Shown in pieces: positions 18,218 through 25,136 of a DNA stretch of 31,070 nt. A program made the translations under genes and the position numbers. The notes below the pieces were generated by a model that saw only the letters and a list, made by a program, of their open reading frames with translations, was not told the origin of the DNA and did no database searches. Source of the DNA: Ramlibacter sp. (lineage in GTDB: Bacteria; Pseudomonadota; Gammaproteobacteria; Burkholderiales; Burkholderiaceae_C); assembly GCA_025351615.1 (NCBI GenBank), contig JANXVP010000132.1, forward strand, positions 1 through 31,070. The letters are read 5' to 3'. Every line of letters starts with the position of its first letter. The stretch's first letter is position 1.

Positions 18218-21200
18218 ATGATGAACGTGTCGTCCTGGTCGATCCGCAATCCGATTCCAGCAGTGATGTTGTTCGTCCTGCTCACCTTTGCCGGCCTGCT
18301 GTCGTTCAACGCGATGAAAGTGCAGAACTTCCCCGACATCGACCTGCCGACGGTGATGGTCAGTGCAGCCCTGCCCGGCGCGGCGCCGGCACAGCTCGAA
18401 ACCGACGTCGCGCGGAAAATCGAAAACGCCATTGCGATGCTGCAGGGCCTCAAGCATGTCTACACCAAGGTGCAGGACGGAGCGGTGACCATCACCGCCG
18501 AATTCCGATTGGAAAAACCTGTCCAGGAGGCAGTTGACGACGTCCGCTCGGCGGTGGCGCGCGTGCGCGGCGAACTGCCAGGCGATGTCCGCGAACCCAT
18601 CGTCACCAAGATGGACCTCGCCGGTCAGCCGGTGCTGGCATTCGCGATCAATTCGTCCCGCATGGACGAAGAAGCCCTGTCATGGTTCGTCGACAACGAC
18701 ATCTCGCGCAAGTTGCTGGCCGTTCGGGGCGTCGGCGCCGTGAATCGGGTCGGCGGCGTGACGCGAGAGATTCGCGTCGCGCTGGATCCATCGCGGCTGC
18801 AGGCGCTGGGCGTCTCGGCTGCGGAAATTTCGCGCCAGCTGCGCCAGGTGCAGACCGAGAGCGCCGGCGGCCGCACCAACATCGGCGGCGGCGAGCAGCC
18901 AATGCGCACGCTGGCGACGGTGAAGACGGCGCAGGAAGTCGGCGAGCTTGAGCTGGCGATTCCCGGGGCCGGCAGTGGCACAACGGCGGCAGGCCGCAGA
19001 CTTAGGTTGAACAACGTGGCAACGGTCAGCGACACGACCGCGGAGCCCCGGGCAGCAGCGCTCCTGAACGGCAAGCCCGTGGTTGGCTTCGAAGTCTCGC
19101 GCAGCCGCGGCGAATCGGAAGTCGCGGTCGGAGCAGCCGTTCAAAAGGCCCTGGCCGACTTGAAGCAGCAGCGTCCCGACCTCGAATTGACCCAGGCCTT
19201 CGACTTCGTGACGCCGGTGGAGGAGGAATACCACGGGTCGCTGCACCTGCTCTACGAAGGCGCGATCCTGGCCGTGCTGGTGGTCTGGCTGTTCCTGCGC
19301 GACTGGCGAGCGACCTTCGTGTCCGCGATCGCCCTGCCGATGTCGGCGATCCCCGCGTTCGTGGGGATGTACCTGCTGGGATTTTCGGTCAACGTCGTGA
19401 CGCTCCTGGCGTTGTCCCTTGTAGTCGGAATCCTGGTGGACGACGCGATCGTCGAAGTCGAGAACATCGTGCGCCACCTGCGCATGGGCAAGACACCGTA
19501 CCAGGCGGCAATGGAAGCGGCCGACGAAATCGGCCTGGCGGTGATCGCGACGACCTTCACCCTGATCGCCGTGTTCCTGCCAACGGCATTCATGAGTGGC
19601 ATCGCGGGCAAGTTCTTCAAGCAGTTTGGCTGGACCGCGTCGCTGGCCGTCGCGGCGTCGCTGCTGGTCGCACGGGTGTTGACCCCGATGATGGCCGCCT
19701 ACCTGCTCAAACCGATCGTTACCGCGCATGTCGAGCCCAGGTGGATGAAGGTGTACCTGCGCTGTGTGAACTGGAGCATGAAGCACCGCATCGTGACGGT
19801 GGTGCTGTCGACGCTGTTCTTCTTCGGCTCGGTGGCCTTGATTCCGCTGCTGCCGACCGGCTTCATTCCGCCCGACGACAATTCCCAGACGCAGGTCTAC
19901 CTCGAGCTGGCGCCCGGCTCGACCCTGGAGCAAACCAAGGCGGCGGCCGAACAGGCGCGCCAGATGGTTTCGAAGGTGGAGCACGTCAAGAGCGTCTACA
20001 CAACGATCGGCGGCGGCAGTGCCGGAACCGACCCGTTCGCCAACAGCGGCGCGGCCGAAGCGCGCAAGGCGACCCTCACAATTTTGCTGGCCCAACGCGG
20101 CGAGCGTCCGCGCAAGCAACGTATCGAGAACCAGCTACGCGCCGCGCTCGAGCCCTTGCCCGGCGTGCGGAGCAAGGTGGGGCTGGGCGGCTCGGGGGAA
20201 AAGTACGTGCTGGTCCTGACCGGCGAAGATCCGCAGGCGCTGCAGTCTGCTGCCCGCGCTGTGGAGAAGGACCTGCGCACCATTGCGGGCCTTGGCAGCG
20301 TGGCATCCACCGCCAGCCTGATCCGCCCGGAGATCGCGGTGCGGCCGAACTTCGCCGCGGCGGCAGACCTCGGCGTGACCAGCGCCGCGATCGGTGAAAC
20401 GCTGCGCATCGCCACCGCCGGCGACTATGACATCGCGCTTCCCAAGCTGAATCTTTCGCAGCGGCAGGTGCCGATCGTCGTCAAGCTGGAAGAGGGCGCG
20501 CGCAAGGACCTGCGCGTGCTGGAACGGCTGGCCGTGCCCGGCAGCCGCGGTCCGGTGATGCTGGGCGAGGTGGCAACGCTGGAGATGACCGGAGGTCCGG
20601 CTGTGATCGACCGCTACGACCGGTCACGCAATGTCAACTTTGAGATCGAGTTGTCCGGCCTTCCGCTGGGTGACGTCGCGGCCGCGGTGCAGGGCCTGCC
20701 GTCGGTCAGGAACCTGCCCCCCGGTGTGCGTGTGATCGAGGTCGGCGACGCCGAAGTGATGGGCGAGCTGTTCGCCAGCTTCGGCCTGGCGATGCTGACC
20801 GGCGTGCTGTGCATCTACATCGTGCTGGTGCTGCTGTTCAAGGACTTCCTGCATCCGGTCACCATCCTGTGCGCATTGCCGCTGGCGCTGGGTGGCGCAT
20901 TCGTGGGACTGCTGATCGCGCAGAAAAGCTTTTCCATGCCGTCGCTGATCGGCCTGATCATGCTGATGGGCATCACGACCAAGAACTCGATCCTGCTGGT
21001 GGAGTACGCAATCGTTGCGCGGCGCGGCCACGACGGAAGGGATGGCCATCCCGTCGTGCCTGCCATGTCGCGCTTCGACGCGTTGCTGGACGCCTGCCAC
21101 AAGCGCGCCCGGCCGATCATCATGACGACCATCGCCATGGGCGCAGGCATGCTGCCGATCGCGATCGGCTTCGGCGCGGCCGATCCGAGTTTTCGCTCGC

Positions 21201-21394
21201 CCATGTCGATCGCGGTCATCGGCGGCCTGATCACCTCCACCGTGCTCAGCCTGCTGGTGGTGCCGGTGGTCTTTACCTACCTCGACGACCTGGATCAGTT
21301 TCTGGTGCGGAGTTTCGGAAAGCTTCGTCGTCGGACGAAGCAGCCAGTCACGGCTGGGACGGATCCGGCTGCGAAGTCGAACGGATCCGCTTGA
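18218..21394 (+). CDS. RND multidrug efflux pump, inner-membrane permease (AcrB/MexB/HAE1 type)
   Basis: A 1058-residue proton-driven pump. TM1 is near residues 12-32 (IPAVMLFVLLTFAGLLSF). The proton-relay acids are Asp408 and Asp409 in GILVDDAIVEVEN, and the matching lysine is Lys922 in GITTKNSILLVEYA. Two large periplasmic loops separate TM1-2 and TM7-8, as in all RND pumps. The ATG at 18218 is preceded by AGGA (18208-18211), which overlaps the adaptor's stop; a second ATG follows immediately. Absence of a metal-site motif in TM4 argues for an organic-compound pump of the HAE1 class rather than a CusA type. The last 47 bases overlap rfaE2 on the opposite strand. Confidence 0.94.
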   Translation: MMNVSSWSIRNPIPAVMLFVLLTFAGLLSFNAMKVQNFPDIDLPTVMVSAALPGAAPAQLETDVARKIENAIAMLQGLKHVYTKVQDGAVTITAEFRLEKPVQEAVDDVRSAVARVRGELPGDVREPIVTKMDLAGQPVLAFAINSSRMDEEALSWFVDNDISRKLLAVRGVGAVNRVGGVTREIRVALDPSRLQALGVSAAEISRQLRQVQTESAGGRTNIGGGEQPMRTLATVKTAQEVGELELAIPGAGSGTTAAGRRLRLNNVATVSDTTAEPRAAALLNGKPVVGFEVSRSRGESEVAVGAAVQKALADLKQQRPDLELTQAFDFVTPVEEEYHGSLHLLYEGAILAVLVVWLFLRDWRATFVSAIALPMSAIPAFVGMYLLGFSVNVVTLLALSLVVGILVDDAIVEVENIVRHLRMGKTPYQAAMEAADEIGLAVIATTFTLIAVFLPTAFMSGIAGKFFKQFGWTASLAVAASLLVARVLTPMMAAYLLKPIVTAHVEPRWMKVYLRCVNWSMKHRIVTVVLSTLFFFGSVALIPLLPTGFIPPDDNSQTQVYLELAPGSTLEQTKAAAEQARQMVSKVEHVKSVYTTIGGGSAGTDPFANSGAAEARKATLTILLAQRGERPRKQRIENQLRAALEPLPGVRSKVGLGGSGEKYVLVLTGEDPQALQSAARAVEKDLRTIAGLGSVASTASLIRPEIAVRPNFAAAADLGVTSAAIGETLRIATAGDYDIALPKLNLSQRQVPIVVKLEEGARKDLRVLERLAVPGSRGPVMLGEVATLEMTGGPAVIDRYDRSRNVNFEIELSGLPLGDVAAAVQGLPSVRNLPPGVRVIEVGDAEVMGELFASFGLAMLTGVLCIYIVLVLLFKDFLHPVTILCALPLALGGAFVGLLIAQKSFSMPSLIGLIMLMGITTKNSILLVEYAIVARRGHDGRDGHPVVPAMSRFDALLDACHKRARPIIMTTIAMGAGMLPIAIGFGAADPSFRSPMSIAVIGGLITSTVLSLLVVPVVFTYLDDLDQFLVRSFGKLRRRTKQPVTAGTDPAAKSNGSA
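21322..21341 (-). terminator. Candidate terminator hairpin for rfaE2, inside the pump gene
   Basis: GCTTCGTC (21322-21329) and GACGAAGC (21334-21341) form a perfect 8-bp stem with a 4-base loop. On the minus strand it lies 6 bases after the rfaE2 stop and is followed by TTTCC, a weak T-run. It lies inside the 3' coding end of the RND pump gene. Confidence 0.4.
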
Positions 21395-21854
21395 CCAAAG
21401 CGGTGGTCGAATAGCCGTCGACGAACGCAATGGCCTGCGCGCGGCCGCCGTAGCTTTCGACCAGCCGGGTCTCGGCAAGTCGGCCCATGTCGTAATCGCC
21501 GCCCTTGACCAGCACGGCGGGCATGAGCTCTGCGATGAGGTCGAGCGGAGTGTCCTCGTCGAACGCCGTCACGAGGTCGACCGACTCGAGCGCTGCGAGC
21601 ACCACTGCGCGGTCGTGTTCCGCGTTCAGCGGCCGGTCGGATCCCTTGTTCAGGCGCTTGGCCGAGGCATCGGTGTTCAGGGCGACGACCAGGCTGCCAC
21701 CCAACTGGCGGGCCTGTGCCAGATAGGTCACATGCCCACGGTGCAGCACGTCGAACACACCATTGGTGAAGACCACCGGCTGCCGCAAGGCAGCGACCCG
21801 TTGGGCAGCATCGGCCCGCGCGACGATCTTTCGGAGGAAGGCGGGGACTGTCAC
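21348..21854 (-). CDS. rfaE2: D-glycero-beta-D-manno-heptose 1-phosphate adenylyltransferase
   Basis: A 168-residue cytidylyltransferase-like enzyme that makes ADP-heptose for the lipopolysaccharide inner core. It has the nucleotide-binding motif TNGVFDVLHRGHVTYL (HxGH type), VVALNTDASAKRLNKG, LVKGGDYD and the terminal FVDGYSTTALVKRI. It corresponds to the C-terminal half of the fused HldE of enterics, so the kinase half must be encoded elsewhere. I chose the GTG at 21854 because it gives a short leader before PAFLRKIV, as I recall for related proteins; a GTG at 21893 is the alternative, and any start further upstream would run deep into the preceding gene. Neither has a good ribosome site. 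The 3' end overlaps the RND pump gene by 47 bases. Confidence 0.88.
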   Translation of the reverse strand: MTVPAFLRKIVARADAAQRVAALRQPVVFTNGVFDVLHRGHVTYLAQARQLGGSLVVALNTDASAKRLNKGSDRPLNAEHDRAVVLAALESVDLVTAFDEDTPLDLIAELMPAVLVKGGDYDMGRLAETRLVESYGGRAQAIAFVDGYSTTALVKRIRSTSQPDPSQP

Positions 21855-21900
21855 GGAGTCGTGGCTGTGGCCCAGGCCCGGCTTGACAGCCACGCGCCCG

Positions 21901-22767
21901 TCAGGCCCCGCCAGGCACGATACCCGCGTTGCCGGCATTGAGAGAGGCGGTGACTTCCTTGCGGTAGCGGTTGAGTTCCTGCACCGATTTGAAGCTGCGA
22001 TCCATCAGCAGGCTCATGTTGTGCAAAATCCGCTCGACCACCCGGCCTTCCCAGGCAGCGTCGAAGTTGATCTGCTTGTCGAGCCAATGCTCGAGCCACT
22101 CCGGGTCCGGCAAACGGCTCTGGATCGTGTCGTTCGGAAACAGCGCCTTGTTCACATGCAGGTTGGTCGGGTGCAGCGCCTGCGCTGTCCGCCGGGCGCT
22201 GGCCATGAGGACGCCGACTTTGGTGAACGCCGCCTTGGCTTCGTTGCCGAACTTGTTGATCGCACGCTTCATGTAGCGCAGGTAGGCGCCGCCATGCCGC
22301 GCCTCGTCCTGGCTCAGCGTGGTGTAAATATGCTTGATCACCGGCTCCGTATGCCATTCGGCCGCCCGCCGGTACCAGTGGTTGAGCCGGATTTCGCCGC
22401 AGAAGTGCAGCATCAGCGTCTCCAGGGCCGGCGCCGGTTCGAATTCGAAGCGCACGTCGTGCAGTTCCTTTTCGGTCGGGGCGAGCTCCGGGCGGAAACG
22501 CTTCAGATATTCCATCAGCACCAGCGAGTGCTTCTGCTCCTCGAAAAACCAGATCGACATGAAAGCGGAAAAGTCGCTGTCGTCCTTGTTGTCACGCAAA
22601 AACATCTCGGTTGCCGGCAGGGCAGACCATTCCGTGATCGCGTTCATCTTGACCGTTTGCGCCTGTTCGTCCGACAGCTTGGCCGCGTCGAAAGCCGCCC
22701 ACGGGATATCCTTGTCCATGTCCCAACGGACAGCCTCCAGTTGCTTGAACAATTCAGGATAGAGCAT
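21901..22767 (-). CDS. Ferritin-like di-iron protein
   Basis: A 288-residue soluble, all-helical protein. Two ExxH motifs, FFEEQKH (Glu77, His80) and DEARH (Glu155, His158), with additional glutamates at 46 and 125 (CGEIRLNHWY), match the six-ligand di-iron set of the ferritin-like superfamily. The spacing resembles soluble acyl-ACP desaturases and related oxygenases more than storage ferritins. The ATG at 22767 gives MLYPELFKQLEAV; codons before it are not protein-like. The preceding ribosome site is weak (AGAAAG). rfaE2 follows 46 bases downstream. The reaction is unknown; annotation as a ferritin-like domain protein is safe, and a desaturase or hydroxylase function is speculation. Confidence 0.82.
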   Translation of the reverse strand: MLYPELFKQLEAVRWDMDKDIPWAAFDAAKLSDEQAQTVKMNAITEWSALPATEMFLRDNKDDSDFSAFMSIWFFEEQKHSLVLMEYLKRFRPELAPTEKELHDVRFEFEPAPALETLMLHFCGEIRLNHWYRRAAEWHTEPVIKHIYTTLSQDEARHGGAYLRYMKRAINKFGNEAKAAFTKVGVLMASARRTAQALHPTNLHVNKALFPNDTIQSRLPDPEWLEHWLDKQINFDAAWEGRVVERILHNMSLLMDRSFKSVQELNRYRKEVTASLNAGNAGIVPGGA

Positions 22768-22792
22768 GCTTTCTACTTTCTTGACTGCCAGT

Positions 22793-22798
22793 ATTTTA
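22793..22798 (-). promoter_or_regulatory. Possible -10 box (TAAAAT) for the ferritin-like gene
   Basis: On the minus strand 22798-22793 reads TAAAAT, 25 bases before the ATG at 22767. No good -35 hexamer lies at the right distance. The 170-base divergent spacer (22768-22937) presumably also holds the peroxidase promoter, which I could not identify. Confidence 0.3.
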
Positions 22799-22937
22799 GG
22801 GGACAGAGGTAAATTGGGCGGCAACAGCCTCCAAGCCCGGAGCCGGCCCGGCCGCGCCGTCTCCGCACCGCATCCGGCCCTCTCGCACCTTTGCAACCTG
22901 AATGGTTTACGCTAGCGGTAGCCACCGGAGACCGACA

Positions 22938-23513
22938 ATGAACAAGATTCTGCGCCTTATGTGCGTTATTTGGGCTGCTTTGGTTTTGCTGCCCGTGCAC
23001 GCCGCTGAGGCGGGCCCGCCAGCCGACCCCGCTTGCCCGGCCAGCCTGCGCTATACGTTTCCCCGGCTTCAGGACGAAAAGCCACAGTCACTGTGCCAGT
23101 ACAGCGGCAAGGTCGCGCTGGTGGTCAACACCGCGAGCTACTGCGGTTTCACGCCCCAGTACGAAGGCCTCGAAGCGCTGTACGCCAAGTACAAGGATCA
23201 GGGTCTGGTCGTCCTCGGATTTCCATCCAATGACTTTGCCCAGGAAAAAGGCAGCAACAAGGACATCGCTGACTTTTGCGAAAACACCTTCGGCGTGAAA
23301 TTCCCGATGTTCGGCAAGAGCAGCGTGCGCGGTGCCAACGCCAATCCGCTGTTCAGGCAACTCGCGGAAAAGACCGGCCGCCAGCCGCTCTGGAACTTCC
23401 ATAAGTATCTGATCGGCCGAGACGGCACCATTGTCGCCAGCTACACCACCCTGACCGACCCGACCGACAAGACCTTGCTGCGCGACATCCGGAAACAGCT
23501 CGCCGCCCATTGA
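22938..23513 (+). CDS. Exported glutathione peroxidase-like thiol peroxidase
   Basis: A 191-residue thioredoxin-fold peroxidase that reduces hydrogen peroxide or lipid peroxides with thiol donors. The first 25 residues (MNKILRLMCVIWAALVLLPV then HAAEA) look like a cleaved signal peptide, placing it in the periplasm. The peroxidatic Cys69 is in NTASYCGFTPQYEGL, Trp152-Asn153 are in LWNFHKYL, and Cys114 in IADFC may be the resolving cysteine. The position of the usual catalytic Gln in the NQF motif is Asp99 (PSNDFAQE). The ATG at 22938 has GGAG 8 bases upstream. Its stop lies just before the promoter of the lipid-modification operon, and a role against oxidised membrane lipids would fit that neighbour. 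Confidence 0.9.
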   Translation: MNKILRLMCVIWAALVLLPVHAAEAGPPADPACPASLRYTFPRLQDEKPQSLCQYSGKVALVVNTASYCGFTPQYEGLEALYAKYKDQGLVVLGFPSNDFAQEKGSNKDIADFCENTFGVKFPMFGKSSVRGANANPLFRQLAEKTGRQPLWNFHKYLIGRDGTIVASYTTLTDPTDKTLLRDIRKQLAAH

Positions 23514-23514
23514 C

Positions 23515-23543
23515 TTGCCATGAGAAAACTCATCAGTCATAAT
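23515..23543 (+). promoter_or_regulatory. Strong sigma70-type promoter of the lipid-modification operon
   Basis: TTGCCA (23515-23520) and CATAAT (23538-23543) each match the consensus in five of six positions and are separated by exactly 17 bases. Transcription would start near 23550, giving a leader of about 275 nt before the first safe gene at 23826. The -35 box starts 1 base after the peroxidase stop codon. Confidence 0.6.
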
Positions 23544-23559
23544 ACGACCGATGAGTTTT
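23520..23559 (+). promoter_or_regulatory. Inverted repeats over the promoter, likely operator
   Basis: ATGAG (23520-23524) and CTCAT (23529-23533) form a palindrome with an AAAA centre between the -35 and -10 boxes. The larger unit AAAACTCATC (23525-23534) is perfectly repeated inverted as GATGAGTTTT (23550-23559) around the -10 box and start point. This layout fits binding by a dimeric regulator, probably a repressor. The same repeat could form an RNA hairpin at the end of the peroxidase transcript, but its loop is 15 nt and no T-run beyond TTTT follows. Confidence 0.5.
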
Positions 23560-23604
23560 ACCCCAGCTCTGGCAGCCTTGCCGTTCACAATAATTTACCT
23601 GTTG

Positions 23605-23648
23605 CCTGCATGGATGCAGGGGAACTGGCGGGGTGGTGCGGCCCTCTA
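23605..23648 (+). promoter_or_regulatory. 16-base palindrome next to an ECF-sigma-like promoter match
   Basis: CCTGCAT-GG-ATGCAGG (23605-23620) is a perfect palindrome. It abuts GGAACT (23621-23626), and TCTA follows 18 bases later (23645-23648), which together resemble an extracytoplasmic-function sigma promoter. Related operons elsewhere are under an ECF sigma factor, which is why it is noted, but the match is loose and the palindrome may simply be an RNA stem. Confidence 0.25.
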
Positions 23649-23690
23649 TCACTGGCGAACGGGACAGGTCCCGTCAAGAAACCAGTTATT

Positions 23691-23800
23691 GCTGCGAAGC
23701 CTGCCGGGAGCAGTTAGCCCGGCTGCAATCCCGGGGCGACTCTTCTCCTCCTCCCTCCCTCCCTCCTTCGTTCCGGGGCGCTTCGCAGCATTTTTATTTT
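23691..23800 (+). terminator. Candidate attenuator/terminator closing the leader
   Basis: T23690 to C23700 pairs perfectly with G23780 to A23790 (11 bp: GCTGCGAAGC with GCTTCGCAGC plus a T-A pair). The second arm runs straight into TTTTTATTTT (23791-23800). The 79-nt enclosed part holds its own GC hairpin and a pyrimidine tract. A long enclosed loop is unusual for a plain terminator but is seen where a leader folds into a multi-branch structure. It lies 25 bases before the first gene's ATG. Confidence 0.4.
23740..23769 (+). other. 30-base pure pyrimidine tract (possible G-quadruplex on the minus strand)
   Basis: Thirty consecutive pyrimidines lie between two copies of CCGGGGCG (23731-23738 and 23773-23780). 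The minus strand reads GGAGGGAGGGAGGGAGGAGG, six closely spaced G-runs. It sits inside the operon leader and on its template strand. Confidence 0.6.
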
Positions 23801-23825
23801 CGGCCAGCCGACCGGAGCATCTCCC

Positions 23826-25136
23826 ATGAGGGTGGCGATCGTCGGCTCCGGCATTTCGGGGCTCGCGGCCGCGCACGCACTGCAGAGCCATGCGCAGGTC
23901 TCGGTCTTCGAGGCAGGCAGCTGGTTTGGCGGCCACACCCACACCGTCGACGTCACGCTGCCGACGCCCCAAGGTCCCATGACGCATGGCGTCGACACCG
24001 GCTTCCTGGTCTTCAATGAGCGGACCTATCCCCGGTTGATCGCTTTGTTTGCCGAGTTGGGAGTCGCGACCGTCAAGTCCGACATGTCGTTCTCGGTCCA
24101 GGTCGCCAAGGCTTTTGGTGACCGTCCGCTTGAATGGAGCGGCTCCAGCCTGAACACGGTGTTCGCCCAGCGCTCCAATCTGGGCCGGCCGCGGTTTTTG
24201 CGGATGTTGCGCGACCTGCTTCGGTTCAACCGACTGGCGACCCGGACTGCACAGGCCGGCCAGGAAGCCGGAATGCTCCAGCCCCTGGGTGAATTCCTGC
24301 GCGAACAGCGCTTCAGCGATGAATTCCGCGACTGGTACCTGCTGCCGATGATCGGCTGCATCTGGAGCTGCCCGACCGACCAGATGCTGCGCTTTCCGCT
24401 TGCGACACTGATCCGCTTTTGCCACAACCACGGCCTGCTCCAGGTGACCGACCGCCCTCAATGGTGGACGGTCGCCGGGGGGGCACGCAACTATGTCGCC
24501 CGGATCCTTGAACAGGTTCCCGACAAGCGGCTGAACACCCCGGTGCAGCGCGTCAGCCGGGACGGGGCGGAAGTCGTGGTCGTGACGGATGGCGGTACCG
24601 AACGTTTCGATCAGGTGGTCCTGGCAACCCATCCGGACCAGGCACTGGCCCTGCTGGCCGACCCCAGTGTGCAGGAACGCGAGGTGCTGGGCGCGATCCG
24701 CTACCAGCGCAACCACGCCGTTTTGCACACCGACACGTCGGTGCTTCCGCAGAACCGCGGTGCCTGGGCGGCGTGGAACTACGAACGTGCGGCATCTGAA
24801 AGCAACGCGCAGGTCTGCCTGCATTACTGGCTCAACCGGCTGCAGCCGCTGCCATGGCGGCAACCGGTCGTGGTGTCGCTGAATCCAGCGCGTGAGATCG
24901 CGCGTAACTGCATCATGGGCGAATACGACTACGAGCATCCAGTCTTCGACCTGGCCGCGATCCGCGCCCAGACCGATGTGCCATTGCTGCAAGGGCAGCG
25001 CCGGACCTGGTTTTGCGGCGCCTGGATGGGCTATGGATTCCACGAAGACGGCCTCAAGGCAGGCCAGCTGGTAGGTCGCATGTTGCGCGCAGGGGCTCAG
25101 GCTGCCACCGACGGCAGGATGGAGGCAGTCGCGTGA
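23826..25136 (+). CDS. NAD(P)/FAD-dependent oxidoreductase (amine-oxidase/desaturase-like)
   Basis: A 436-residue flavoprotein. The dinucleotide-binding motif VAIVGSGISGLAAAHAL is at residues 3-19, followed by the FAD ribose acid in VFEAGSWFGGHTHTVD, a GVDTGFLVFNERTYP block, and a C-terminal FAD motif ending in TWFCGAWMGYGFHEDGLKAG. The ATG at 23826 has GGAG 8 bases upstream. Proteins of this type head lipid-modification clusters with DUF1365 and a cyclopropane-synthase-like methyltransferase. In Rhodobacter sphaeroides the furan fatty acid pathway uses a desaturase (UfaD) acting on methylated phospholipid chains, and this protein may play such a part; that link is inference. A run of seven Gs lies at 24477-24483. 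Confidence 0.88.
   Translation: MRVAIVGSGISGLAAAHALQSHAQVSVFEAGSWFGGHTHTVDVTLPTPQGPMTHGVDTGFLVFNERTYPRLIALFAELGVATVKSDMSFSVQVAKAFGDRPLEWSGSSLNTVFAQRSNLGRPRFLRMLRDLLRFNRLATRTAQAGQEAGMLQPLGEFLREQRFSDEFRDWYLLPMIGCIWSCPTDQMLRFPLATLIRFCHNHGLLQVTDRPQWWTVAGGARNYVARILEQVPDKRLNTPVQRVSRDGAEVVVVTDGGTERFDQVVLATHPDQALALLADPSVQEREVLGAIRYQRNHAVLHTDTSVLPQNRGAWAAWNYERAASESNAQVCLHYWLNRLQPLPWRQPVVVSLNPAREIARNCIMGEYDYEHPVFDLAAIRAQTDVPLLQGQRRTWFCGAWMGYGFHEDGLKAGQLVGRMLRAGAQAATDGRMEAVA

Larger units (their letters stand above)
23550..23825 (+). ncRNA. Structured untranslated leader of the lipid-modification operon (candidate cis-regulatory RNA)
   Basis: This region has no convincing protein but several potential stems: CCTGCAT/ATGCAGG (23605-23620), ACTGG/CCAGT (23651-23655 with 23682-23686) enclosing ACGGGA/TCCCGT (23659-23664 with 23669-23674), and GCCGGG/CCCGGC (23703-23708 with 23718-23723). 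A long-range stem, GCTGCGAAGC with GCTTCGCAGC (23691-23700 with 23780-23789), is followed by TTTTTATTTT. The order suggests an aptamer- or attenuator-like leader, or a small RNA of about 245 nt ended at the T-run. It matches no riboswitch family that I recognise with confidence. A GGAG ribosome site (23814-23817) for the first gene lies beyond the T-run. Confidence 0.4.

Noticed and set aside
23525..23559. The 10-bp inverted repeat after the peroxidase gene as an intrinsic terminator.
   Set aside because: The stem is AT-rich, the loop is 15 nt, and only TTTT within the stem is present; its exact placement over promoter boxes fits an operator better, though a dual role is not excluded.
23619..23706. 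Fragments resembling a cobalamin riboswitch (AGGGGAA, GGTG, CACTG, CCTGCC in the right order).
   Set aside because: The pieces are too close together, the B12 box is incomplete and the central conserved core is missing. An Infernal scan with the cobalamin model (RF00174) would settle it; a significant hit would overturn this.
23633..24019. A frame crossing the leader into the FAD oxidoreductase gene with a Cys-rich start (CCEAC).
   Set aside because: It runs out of frame through a clear flavoprotein gene and has no ribosome site or known motif.
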